Assembly (NCBI RefSeq): GCF_036884655.1
Contig: NC_088359.1
Span: 18,480,501 to 18,544,500 of the forward strand
Length of the DNA: 64,000 nucleotides
Direction: 5' to 3'
From: Musa acuminata AAA Group
Taxonomy: Eukaryota > Streptophyta > Magnoliopsida > Zingiberales > Musaceae
Shown here in pieces: positions 10,395 to 21,381 of this stretch. The notes beneath the pieces are model-generated. The model was not told the DNA's origin, made no database searches, and saw only the letters and a list, made by a program, of their open reading frames with translations. Position 1 is the first letter of the stretch. Every line of letters starts with the position of its first letter. The translations under genes and the position numbers were made by a program.

Positions 10395-11710
10395 TAACAC
10401 AAGTGCAATATGTTTAACAAAGAATCCTATACAAAACTCAAGAACAAAACATATTGATATTAGACATCACTTTACTAATCATGATATAATCATAGAGTTC
10501 ATTGACACTAAACATCAACTAGCTGATATTTTTACAAAACCTCTAAGTGAAGAACAATTTGATTTCATAAGAAGAGAATTAGGAATGTTGATATGTCCGA
10601 ATACATAAACTTGTTGAAATTATTTTTCGGACTTTATTGATTGATTGATCAATTTCACTTAATTGCTATGATGATTTTACACAATTACATGTTAGAAATT
10701 ATTTGTATGAATATAAAAATTTCTATGATGATAAGCATGTTCTGTCTTCATGATCATATTTGAAAATCAATAGCACAGTCTCGTCCGAATGCATGAAAGT
10801 CTTAATTTTGTTTTCGGAGTCTCTTAAAAATTAGAGTTTCTCGATACATTATCCTCTTCCGGACTTAATAAAGCAAATGTCATAACGAGTCTAATTCTCA
10901 TCATTGTTGACATATGAAATACATCTCTCATACACCTATGTGAAGAATATTCTTTAAAGAAATAGATTTAATAAAATGATTTCTGATTATATGAATGATA
11001 GTATTTTTACTAACAAGGATTCGTTTCTAATACATATCTTGATCCTTGTGAAAATGAAGCAAGATTTAATCTCTCATCAATTTTAACTTCATTTAAAGTA
11101 AACTCACAAATATATGATGGAGATATGGGGTAAAAACAGAATTGATATCTCCATGTCATGGTTGCATAATTGACTCACTATTGAAAATGACATGAACCTA
11201 GTAAAGGCATCACACTTATGCTCAAAATTCGCTTATATTGTTCTCCTGGTATCACAATTACCATGCTTTTTGTTGATGACAAAGGGGGAGAAATATATGA
11301 GTATTAATGTCATGCTTGCATCACCAAGAGATATATGAATTGATGCTATGATTGCTATAATTTGCATTATGCCTTGTTTGTATCATGTAATGATATCAAA
11401 ATCTTACTTCGCAGTTTTACATGTTGATATCTTACAATATGATGAATTGCTACTATTACCATCATTCAAACTTGTAATGTAAAATTTGAAAATGAATGTC
11501 AAGCCTTGACATCATCTTCAAAGAGATACATCATGATGCGAATCATGATGGGAGTATTGATAAGTTTAAATGATTTTAACTTATCAATATGTCTCTTGAA
11601 TTCAAAGGTTTTGAATTCAAGAATGACTTATCTCAAGTATGGCATATAGACAGGGGGAGTTAAGGTTAACTCCATTATCAATTGATTGTCATCATCAAAA
11701 AGGGGGAGAT
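10395..11710 (+). mobile_element. Copia RNase H remnant and 3' UTR
   Basis: From about 10395 the sequence is the end of Copia RNase H (SRTKHIDIRHHF and [15 protein letters not shown] are readable), with an internal deletion after DIRHHF. It ends at the normal pol stop near 10608. The 3' UTR then follows, with AAAGGGGGAG tracts near 11280 and 11699. The GATATCAAA block is present once. Confidence 0.85.
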
Positions 11711-12226
11711 TGTTAAATCTCGGATTTTGAGGATGAAGTCAATTGTCATTTGTTATCTAATCTATATGTTGAGATAAGTGTGCAGGATTAACTACGATGA
11801 AAATAAGATATGCAGCAGAAGTTACGCTGGAGTCAAGACAATGATCGCGTTGGGAGTTCGAGAGTTCGGCGGAAGTTCGGACAGTCGTCGGAGGTTCTGC
11901 GGGAACAAATCTGAGAAGTCCATAAGCTTGCCAAAGAAGCTCGTCGGTCGGAACTCGCCAAGTGGATCGTCGCAAGTCTAGGAGTTTGCCGGAAGTCCGC
12001 AGGAGCATCCCCGAGGGTTCATCGGATGATCGACGGAAGTTCACCGGAAGCTCGCCGGAAGAAGCGATTGACGCACCGGAGCAAGTTGCAGTAAATATCT
12101 TAGGAAATATCGTGGTTAGCACAATAATTAAGTTGAAAATGGGAGGTGAACCCATTATCTTAATCTTGGGACAATTGGGTCGAATGGATCAACCCATTCG
12201 GACCCTGATTTCTGCCAGGCAATTCA
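11711..12226 (+). repeat. Copia LTR D (5' third only)
   Basis: Starts TGTTAAATCTCGG after the polypurine tract and follows the LTR consensus to CTGATTTCTGCCAGGC. The sequence then switches to the middle of the captured ORF. The GC-rich hairpin array, TATA box and 3' part are missing. The switch lies exactly where the hairpin array begins. Confidence 0.88.
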
Positions 12227-12883
12227 ACCTTAGGAACAATTTTCGCCAATCTCAACTTAGCATTTGTTCCTAAAAGTTGTGAACATTTACTGCCACTAAA
12301 CACTAAGGTACTTTATCATATCCTAACTAGCATCATTCTCCCTAAACAATACCATCATGATAAAGTAAGCCAATTAGAATTAGGAACTATGTATTGGATC
12401 ATGAAAGGACATGACATCTGTCTTGGTTATCTTATCCAGCAAAACATATTAGAACTATCTAAGAAAGACATGATGCTCCCATATGGTGGTATAATCACTA
12501 GAATACTGAAAGCCTATGATATTCCAATACCACCGGAAGAAGAAGTAATTAAAAATCTACTTCACCGATTAAGATGTGTTTATAGAAACGGTAACTGGGT
12601 TAGAATGCCTAGAAGAACCGATCTCCCTCAACCTGAACCAGAATTGGAAACACCAGTCTTTAGGGGTACTCAATCTCCTCCGATATGTCCCTTTGAGGAA
12701 ACACATTCATTTGAGCAAGCTCCTGCATCATCTGTCGAAGATATTGGGATTCAGATGGACCGATTTGAACAAAGACCAGAACGGCTTGAACATCGACAAG
12801 ATCAAATCCTATCTGAGCTGCAGCAAATTCATCAACAATTTGACTTTTTATTTAGGCATTTTAATTTTTCACCTCCTGAATGA
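12227..12883 (+). pseudogene. Captured ORF copy 2 (5' truncated, undisrupted site)
   Basis: Begins mid-ORF (LGTIFANLNLAFVPKSCEH, as at 9209 in copy 1) and runs in one open frame to TGA at 12881-12883. It reads straight through the site where copy 1 carries the LINE tail (QLELGTMYWIMKG). C-terminal segments are PEPELETP, then SSVEDIGIQMDRFEQ and a coiled-coil-like end, QDQILSELQQIHQQFDFLF. Relative to copy 1 it keeps a three-residue segment TRI after GGII but lacks VDRFSIINK. Without a 5' end it has no native start. Function unknown. Confidence 0.65.
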
Positions 12884-14433
12884 GCTTATATGTATATTGT
12901 AAACTCTTTATGTTACTCACTATGATCACAATACCTTGTACCTTGATCTTTGATATGGTTACCTGATGTATTTATTTATGAGCAGAGTTACAAATATCAC
13001 TCATTGTTTAATCTCGTTACTCACTGTCGGATTTTACATCGAAACTAAAGGTTTTTGAAAACCTTGTGTCTTGGTTTCCATGATTTGTGAAAATGATATA
13101 CCAATGCAGTTGATGCGTCATGTTATTATATTACCATAATATTAAACATCAACTAGCTGAAATTTTTACAAAACCTCTAAATGAAGAACAATTTGATTTC
13201 ATAAGAAGAGAATTAGGAATGTTGATGTGTCCGAACACATAAACTAGTTAAAATTATTTTTCGGACTTTATTGAATAATCAAATCACTTGACTGCCATTA
13301 CATGCCTAAACAACATGTTGGAAATTATGTGTTGAATACAAAAATTTCCATAACAATAAGCATGTTTTGTCTTCATGATTATATAGCATAGTCTTGTCCG
13401 AATGCATGAAAGTGTTAATTTCATTTTCGGATTCGCTTAACAATTGGTATCCTAAAAATCGGATTTTCTCATACACTTATTATATGAAAAAATATTTTTC
13501 TGAAATGGAATTGATGAAATGATTCCTGCTTATAAATTCCATCTTGAAATATGGATGATAGTGTTTTTACTTGCAAAGATTTGTTTCACATACATATCTT
13601 GATACCTGTAAAAATGAAGCATGATTCAATCTCTCATCGACTTTAACTTCATGATTTAATCTCTCATCGGTTTTAATTTCACTTAAAGAAAACTCACAAA
13701 TAGCTGGTATCACAAATGGCCTTCCTCCTTCATGCAAAAAGATTATAACAAATAAAAAGGAAGAAGTATTCAAAGCAATCTATGTATCATGCTTTCCATT
13801 ATATACTTGGAAAATAACATGTAAAAGCATGAACAACTATCACACTTATACTCAAAATTCGCTTATTGTTCTCCTACTATCACAATTACCATACTTTTTG
13901 TTGATGACAAAGGGGGAGAAATATATGAGTATTAATGTCATGCTTGCATCACCAAGAGATATATGAATAGATGCTATTATTGCTATAATTTGCATTATGC
14001 CTTATTTGTATCATGTCAAGATATCAAAAAACATGCATCGTAATTTTACGTATTGATATCTTACCATGAAATGCGATAATTGCTAAAACATTTGAAATGT
14101 GTGCATCATGTAATGATACCAAAATTTTACTTCGCAGTTTTACATGTTGATATCTTACAATATGATGAATTGCTACTATTACCATCATTCAAACTTGAAA
14201 TGTGAAATTCGAAAATGAATGTCAAGCCTTAACATCATCTTCAGAGAGATACATCATAATGGGAATCATGATGGGAGTATTGATAAGTTTAAATGATATT
14301 AACTTATCAATATGTCTCTTGAATTCAAAGGGTTTGAATTCAAGAATGACTTATCTCAAGTATGGCATATAGACAGGGGGAGTTAAGGTTAACTCTATTA
14401 TCAATTGATTGTCATCATCAAAAAGGGGGAGAT
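12884..14433 (+). mobile_element. Module flank, short Copia RNase H remnant and 3' UTR
   Basis: After the captured ORF comes its shared flank, then from about 13142 only the last roughly 35 codons of Copia RNase H ([18 protein letters not shown]), then the 3' UTR. Polypurine tracts are near 13909 and 14419. The GATATCAAA block is duplicated, as in the first copy. The module/RNase H junction differs from that at 10395, so the two copies have different deletion histories. Confidence 0.8.
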
Positions 14434-16186
14434 TGTTGAATCTCGGATTTTGACGATGAAGTCAATTGTCATTTGTTATCTAATCTATATGTTGAGATAA
14501 GTGTGCAGGATTAACTATGATGAAAGTAAGATATGCAGCAGGAGTTGCGCCGGAGTCAAGACAATGATCACGTTGGGAGTTCGAGAGTTCGACGGAAGTT
14601 AGGACAGTCGTCGGAGGTTCTGCGGGAACAAATCCAAGAAGTCCATGAGCTTGCCAAAGAAGCTCGTCGAAACTCGCCAAGTGGATCGTCGCAAGTCCAG
14701 GAGTTTGCCGGAAGTCCGCAGGAGCATCACCGAGGGTTCATCGGATGATCGACGGAAGTTCGCCGGAAGCTCGTCGGAAGAAGCGATTGACGCACCGGAG
14801 CAAGATTGCATTAAATGTCTTAGGAAATATCGTAGTTAGCACAATGATTAAGTTGGAAATGGGAGGTGATCCCATTAACTTAATCTTGGGGCAATTGGGC
14901 CCTTGAAAAACCCAAATTGGGCGGAATGGATCAACCCATTCGGACCCTGATTTCTGCCAAGCGGTTGAACCGCCCAAGCCAGGAGGTGGCACCGCCTGGG
15001 CTAAGTCTCCGAGCGAGACTTGGCGGTGCAACCGCCCCAGCCAAGAGGTGGCACCGCCTGGGCTCAGTCTCCGAGCGAGACTGGGCGGTGCAACCCCCCT
15101 TGACAAGAGGTGGCACCGCCTGAGCTCGGTCTTCGAGCTTTGGCAGGAGGTGCAACCGCCTCAGTCAGGCGGTGGCACCGACTAAGCTCGGTCTTCGAGC
15201 TCTGGCAAGAGGTGCAATCGCCCTTGACAGAGGTGGCAACGCCTAGAGGCTCAGTCTTCGAGCTCTACCAGGCGGTGCAACCGCTCCAGTCAGGAGGTGC
15301 AACCGCCAGATCCCGGAATTCTGGGAATTGACAGTTTTGAGCTCCAAATTCAAACTGGGTTGGGGCCTATAAATACCCCACCCATTCAGCACTGAAAGGA
15401 AATAACATATGCACCGAAATCCTGATCTTGTTCTGTGATTTTTAGAGCTCAAAATTGTTGTAAAGGCCAAAAGTTCTTCTCCCTCTTTTCTTCCAAGTTT
15501 TGAGCTTTAAAGAGAGGAGAGAAAATTCTGTAAGGGTTGTCTCCTAAGCCCGTCAAAAGGAGTGAAACTGCAAAAGGGTGGTTGGCCTTCGCTTATTAAA
15601 GGAAGGCCTCTAGTTGACGTCGGTGACCTCGTCGGTGGAGGAAGCCAAAAGTGGAGTAGGTCAAGATTGACCGAACCACTCTAAATCTCGGTTTTCATTT
15701 ACTTTGAGCATATTATCTTTACTGCAAACCTCCTCTAAAGCTTACTGCTTTCTGCGCATATACGATCGGGTATCAAAATTTGCACTTTCCGAATCGGCGT
15801 TTAGACGTAAATCAGTTTCATTGTACGATCATCATATTTCTGTTTGCGTTTACGTTTTGATTTCTATCATAACTGCAAACTCCCTTTATATCCTTGCTTA
15901 AACAACATCTTGCTTAATCAAGTGATTTATGAATCAACATTTAGACGTAAATCAGTTTTTTCGTACAAATATCATATTTCAGTTTGCGCCTACTATCTGA
16001 TTAGAATCATAACTGCAAACTACATTTATATCTTTGCTACATCTCGCTTAAACAAAAGTTAAAGTCATTTATGAATCGACTTTCTTACCAAAATCACTTT
16101 TAACGAACGAACGCAGTTTTTATTTTTCGTAGAAGGTTTTTCGCTGCACTAATTCACCCCTCCTCTTAGTGCTCTTGATCCTAACA
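14434..16186 (+). repeat. Copia LTR C (complete, longest hairpin array)
   Basis: TGTTGAATCTCGG to CCTAACA, 1753 bp. The GC-rich array (about 14955-15310) holds five to six units of roughly 62 bp. A perfect 7-bp stem-loop, CAGTCTC/GAGACTG with loop CGAGC, is at 15065-15083. TATA box near 15368; duplicated 140-bp block in the 3' part. Confidence 0.9.
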
Positions 16187-17718
16187 ATTACCTCCTCATA
16201 TGCCATAGTATATGCATTTAAATCTGTGATGTTTAGATCTCTCTTTTGTTGTCGGGTTAAAGGCATGTATTGGTTGAGAGAGGTGATGGTCGAAAGGGTT
16301 GGTGGATTGGTGGATGTAGGCTACGGTTTTGGCTTGTTTTGTGGCTATTTTGGGTGCAGTTTGAGGGTGTGGTTTGGTGGAGTTTTAGGGCTGTAGATGA
16401 AAGTTTTGGATCTATGGTAGATGGTAGCAAATGTTTGATAGAAATAAGTGGAAGTTGCACAAGTATGTGCTTTCTTGTAAGAGTAGAATTATCGTCAAAG
16501 AAACAACTGTTTCTCGACGTAATTTCCACCAAAAACTTGGGAGAATTGATAGCAAAATCATAGTTTATATCACAGCAAGGATGACTAATTTAATCAAGAA
16601 AATTTCGGCAGTATAACAGCAAGGAAATTGGTGCAAGTTGCGATAGCAGAATTCTCGTCGAAAAATTTCAGCAGTTTACGATGAAAATTTATATCAACAC
16701 AAAAATCGGTTTTAGAGATGAATTCCTCAATAGGTCAATCTTAGATGGAAGCCAAGATGATCAATGAAGTGTATAAGAAATTTCATTCAAAAAATATTGC
16801 AAATAGATGGGTTAAGGCAACAATATGCGGTTGAAATTTTCTACAACACAGATATTTAAGTATAGCAGATTGGATGTAAAAGATCAGTAGGTTATATTGA
16901 GAATTTTTTGATGAAACCAATGGGAAATCTACTATTAGGAAGTGTCAAAGCTATCATAAAAATTTCGTAGAGATTTAGATAGAAACAACGTAGTATCAAG
17001 ATTAAATAAACAGTGCTATGTGGTTAGAATTCTGCAATGTATCTTTCGTCGTAGAGATAAAAACTTTATGACGAAAAGTTTATGCAGCAATATAGGAATA
17101 ATTTTTTTGGGATTTTCAAATAAGGATAACTAAATTGCAGCAGCAGTAAGGTAGAAAACCAGAACCTGTTGCAATTCACGGAGAGATCAAAGGATGATCC
17201 ATGGTGGTGGAGATGACGACGGAATTTGGCAATGATCTCTTAAGCAATTGTGGGAATTGCTTTGGGCGGTTGTGGAGGGTTGATGGATGGCTGTGGAAGG
17301 GCAGCGAGATGCCAAGAACGCTGCTCTGATACCAGGTGTTAGAACCCTTGCAGATTCTAAACTTGGGGTTGATCTCTTTAGGGGATCGGCCTCCTTGGAA
17401 CTCTATAGGGGTTCCTCCCTCCAAGTTGCTGTTCAAAGACTGCAGAAAAGATTCATCTATTGCCTATGAAAAGAGGAGGAATACATGACTATTTATAGGG
17501 CTTCTAAACCCTAACTCCTAATAGGACTCCTACTCAAGACTCCTACTTCTAACCAACTCCTACTCAAGACTCCTATTCCTTTACAACTCCTAATTCTTCT
17601 CTAAGAAACAACCTCCTAACCCTAGCCGGCCTCTTCGTCTCTTTAATAGGTGTCGGCTTAGGTAGGTTTTACATCAATGTCCCTCTCAATTAGGACTCTC
17701 CAAGCTAGAGTCCTAACA
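16187..17718 (-). mobile_element. Ty3 chromovirus 5' LTR plus leader (truncated, minus strand)
   Basis: The LTR is 17337-17718 (on plus: TGTTAGAACCC to CCTAACA), in the same family as those at 51339 and 60642. Next to it CCTGGTATCAGAGC (minus strand) is the primer-binding site. Minus-strand sequence leftward to about 16850 matches the leader of the element at 51711-52200. 16187-16850 has no clear counterpart and may be more leader. No gag or pol follows; Copia LTR C abuts at 16186. Confidence 0.8.
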
Positions 17719-17850
17719 CATAACTATCGCATGAGTACTCTACGAGTTACCTAGCTTCGTCTATAACTTGTATAGACAAAGCTATTTGTAGAAACTTTAC
17801 ACAAAATCAATTTACTTTTACTTATCAAAAAATAAATAAAAAGGAAAAAA
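17719..17850 (+). mobile_element. LINE 3' tail fragment
   Basis: Matches the 3' end of the LINE family seen at 9366-9627 (CTTGTATAGACAAAGC, TTTACTTATCAAAAAA), ending in an A-rich tail. Cut on the left by the Ty3 LTR. Confidence 0.75.
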
Positions 17851-18563
17851 GAATTACAACATTGTATTCTTCCCTTCTATTTGACAATGACATAGGGAGA
17901 GCAAATTTTGCTAGCTTGCATACTTCAAGAAGAAGCAAAAAGCTTGCTCATCTCAAAAGATGCAAAAATCTTGCCAACTTTCATATGTGGAAATTTTGCT
18001 AGCTCACAAATTGTAAGGAAAAAATAGAGAAGCAAAAAAATAGAGGCAAAACTTATTAGTTTGCTCATTCAAAAGCAAGAAATGCTATCTTGCAAAAGTG
18101 TTATCTTGCCTATCTCAAGAAGCAAAACTTGCAACTTGCACATTGCAAAAGGAAGCAAGAATCGCTAGCTTTCACACTTCAACAAGAAAGCTATCTTGTA
18201 TCTGCTTTTGAAATATTGCTAGCTTATATTTTTTTAAAAAAAATGATATAAAATCTGCTAACTTACATGTTAATATGATGTAACACTTGCTAAATTTTCT
18301 AGCTAATAAATTACAATGATGATAAAACTTGATATTATGTTTATTATGCAATGATTAGAACTGTAATATCTCAAACACTTGATAGTTGCACTTCTTCCTT
18401 TTGTTGATGACAAAAGGGGAGAAGTATGATGTTTTGCATAAGTTTATGATAACATGTTGTTTGGATTTTTGAATCCAAGAGTTATATCAATATGACATAT
18501 TGATAAGAGGAGTTTGTTTAAACTCTGTCATCAATTGGTTGTCATCATCAAAAAGGGGGAGAT
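17851..18563 (+). mobile_element. 3' UTR of a second Copia family (family B)
   Basis: 17870-18250 is a degenerate repeat of short words such as GCTAGCTTGCA, AAGCAAGA and CTTGCAAAAG. Then come GTTGATGACAAAAGGGGAG (near 18410) and a final tract AAAAAGGGGGAGATTG, like the family A arrangement but diverged. No pol remains. Confidence 0.75.
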
Positions 18564-20095
18564 TGTTGAATCTCAGATTTTGATGATAAAACCAATTGAT
18601 AAGTGTTTCGGATTTGATCTATATTTTGAGTGACGTAGGATGCTTCGATCAAGGAGAGACAATTAAAGCAGGAAGAATCATGTTGAGTTGGAGAAAAATA
18701 TGTCAGAAGATTGAATGTCGTGCTGGAGGATCGGTCGATGTATCGACAGAAGGCTTCGAGCCATGGTTTCAAGTATCAGGCCAAGAAGAGTGGATATTGC
18801 GTCAAGAATATCGGAGTTGCGGAAGTCAACTAGCCGATTGGGCAATAGGCCGCAAGAGAGGAGGATGTGCCGAAGAATCGGACGAAGCATCGATGAACCA
18901 ATGACATGCCGGACAACATGATTCATGCTTAGTATTAATTGTCCAGATCGAAGTGTATTTTATGTGTGCAGGATTAACTATGATAGCAAGGCATAAAGCA
19001 AAATAAAGTCCCAGAGTCAAGAACGAGATTTCGTTGGGAGTTCGAGAGTTCGCGGGAAGTCCTAACGTTCGTCGGAAGTTCTGCCAGAACCAACCGAGAA
19101 GTCCAGGAGCTTGCTAAAGAAGCTCATCGGAACTCGCTAAGAAGATTATCATGAAGTCCAGGAGCTTGCCGGGAGTCCACTAGAACATTGTCGAGAGATC
19201 GTCGGAAGTTCGCCGGAACAAACCTTGACTCATCGGACTTATTTAGCTTAGTGTATGCATTAGAATTCATAGTTAGCACATAATTAGGATTGGAATTGGG
19301 CCAATCCAATTAGGGGCCAGTTGGGCTCATGTAAGAACTATATTGGGCCAAGTGGAAGGCCTAAATAGTGACCCAACAGGTGGCATTGTCGTGGCATAGT
19401 CTCCGAAACTATGTCAGGCGGTGGTACCGCCAGTCTAAGCGGTGGTATCGCTCAATGGCAGTGTCAGGCGGTGGTACCGTCCAGACATAGTACCGCCAGA
19501 CTAGGCGATGGTACCACCCAATGTCAATGCTATAGGTGATGGTACCGCCCAACATAGGCAGTGGGAAACCCGGGATGAGACCTTTTTATGTTCCAAGTTT
19601 GAATCAACTTAAAGCCTATAAATACCCCTCTCATCCTTGGTTAAACACACACACCTGAGGGCAAAAAAGGAAAGAAAACTATGTTTTAATTGTGTGTGAA
19701 CTCCTCTCAAAGTTCTAAGCATTAGAATAGTTTGAGAGAGGAGTAAGAGGGGCTGTAAGAGTTATCTCCTAAACCCAGTAAAAGGAGAAAGAACTGTAAA
19801 AGGTAATTGGTCTTCGCCTATTTAAGGAAAACCGATAGTGGATGCCGGTGGCATTAACGGAAGAGGAATCGGTGGAGTAGATGTAGGTCATGACGATCGA
19901 ACCACTATAAAAATCTGGTTTACATTTTGTCTTAAGTAATTTACTTTAACTACAAACCACTTTACTTGCTTACTGCTTTCAATACATTTACAAACGTGTT
20001 TCAAGTTAAGATCTTTATGAAACGATTTTCGTCGGAATTGGTTTTAATCGAAACGAAATGATTTGAATCCGTGATTTTACCGCTGCACTAATTCA
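18564..20095 (+). repeat. Copia family B LTR (3' end missing)
   Basis: Starts TGTTGAATCTCAGATTTTG, shares several blocks with family A (for example GGCCTATAAATA-like TATA at about 19615) but is clearly diverged. Hairpin array at 19378-19566 with GGCGGTGGTACCGCC-type palindromes and stem CATAGT/ACTATG around loop CTCCGAA (19395-19413). It ends at CACTAATTCA; the conserved last roughly 35 bp are missing. Confidence 0.85.
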
Positions 20096-21381
20096 TAAGG
20101 AATGAGTACATTCGTAATGTGAGCATATGCTTGATCCTCCATATTTTTTATACCCATTGGGGTGTATTGAATGCTATACAATGTTCTCTTGATCAATAAA
20201 TTGCTTGTTTCGTGTCTAGGAATAATTTCGTCATATAATCATTTTAATGATGATTTTTTATTAAGACTAATTTTGATTTAGACTTGTATGTGATCTTTGG
20301 AGAATTCAAAATGTTTTTAGAGAAAAAAAATGATAGTTTCTAAATTGTATGTTTGTCTGGTGAAAAAAAGATTGTGAACAAAGTTGTGAATATCCTACTA
20401 TATTGGTGTACCGATTAATCATTGATATAGTAAGTATCGAGCTGAACTTATCAATACACGGTACACTAACGATACAGTATGATATCGCACACCATCATCA
20501 CTATTTTATAACATCATTTTGGTTGAGAAAAATATGACTACTAGTCAAAAGACAGCTTTCCTTAATTATTTTATTTGAGCTAATCCAATTTTGATTGATT
20601 TGGAGAATTTGCTTCACAGCTTCTTTCATGCTTGAACTGAATCTGGCAGAGTGAGGCAAACTCATCTGCGAGAACATTTGAGAGGTTCATTGTGACAGCA
20701 TATTTCTTCTATTTTCTTGCTTATATCTCCCAATATAATCTCATTTTCAGCCATATAACTCTGGAGGTAGGATTAAAAATAGGAGCATCAAAGAAGAGAT
20801 GGGGTTCCATTTCTTGAAGATAGTAAAGAGGACATGGAATGGGAAACAAAAGACTCCTGTATCAGATCATAAATAGAGCTTTAGCCGCAGAACATAGACT
20901 TGACTGATCTCTCCCATTAGCTTCAAAGGAAAGTTTAAGCTTCATGAATCAATTGCAGTCAGGATCATACAATCACAGAAATTGAGCAAAAGTATTATAC
21001 AACAGTAGAATTACAAAATCAGTCTTGCCTTCTAACTTGTTCTTAATAATTTTAGAAGCATGGCTGCCTTGTTATTATGTACCCGAAATAGAATTACATC
21101 AGAGCGGCACATAATATTTTACTCGGGATATGTGGGATGGAGTAAAGTGCAATTTCCATGATTCATCCTAATGAGGTAGTGACAGTACGATTGACTCTTG
21201 AAAGTGCTTTCACAATTTACTACATTCAAGTGGCAAGCAGCTATAGATGTGATCATATCTTCCACATCAAAAAAGCCAAAGATCATATCAGGATTGTAGA
21301 TTAATAATCTCAATTAAAGAGGTACATCAAATTTGCTATTTGAAATAGACTGGCTAAATGCTTCAATGTTATGAAGAATGC
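20096..21381. other. Sequence downstream of LPAT2
   Basis: AT-rich, presumably including the LPAT2 3' UTR next to 21381. No ORF or repeat family is recognised. A small imperfect inverted stretch containing GTACCG and GGTAC words lies at 20396-20480. Confidence 0.5.

Noticed and set aside
18596..18926. Overlapping frames of 80-100 codons on both strands in the family B LTR
   Set aside because: Inside an LTR, no recognisable domain, mirrored on both strands.
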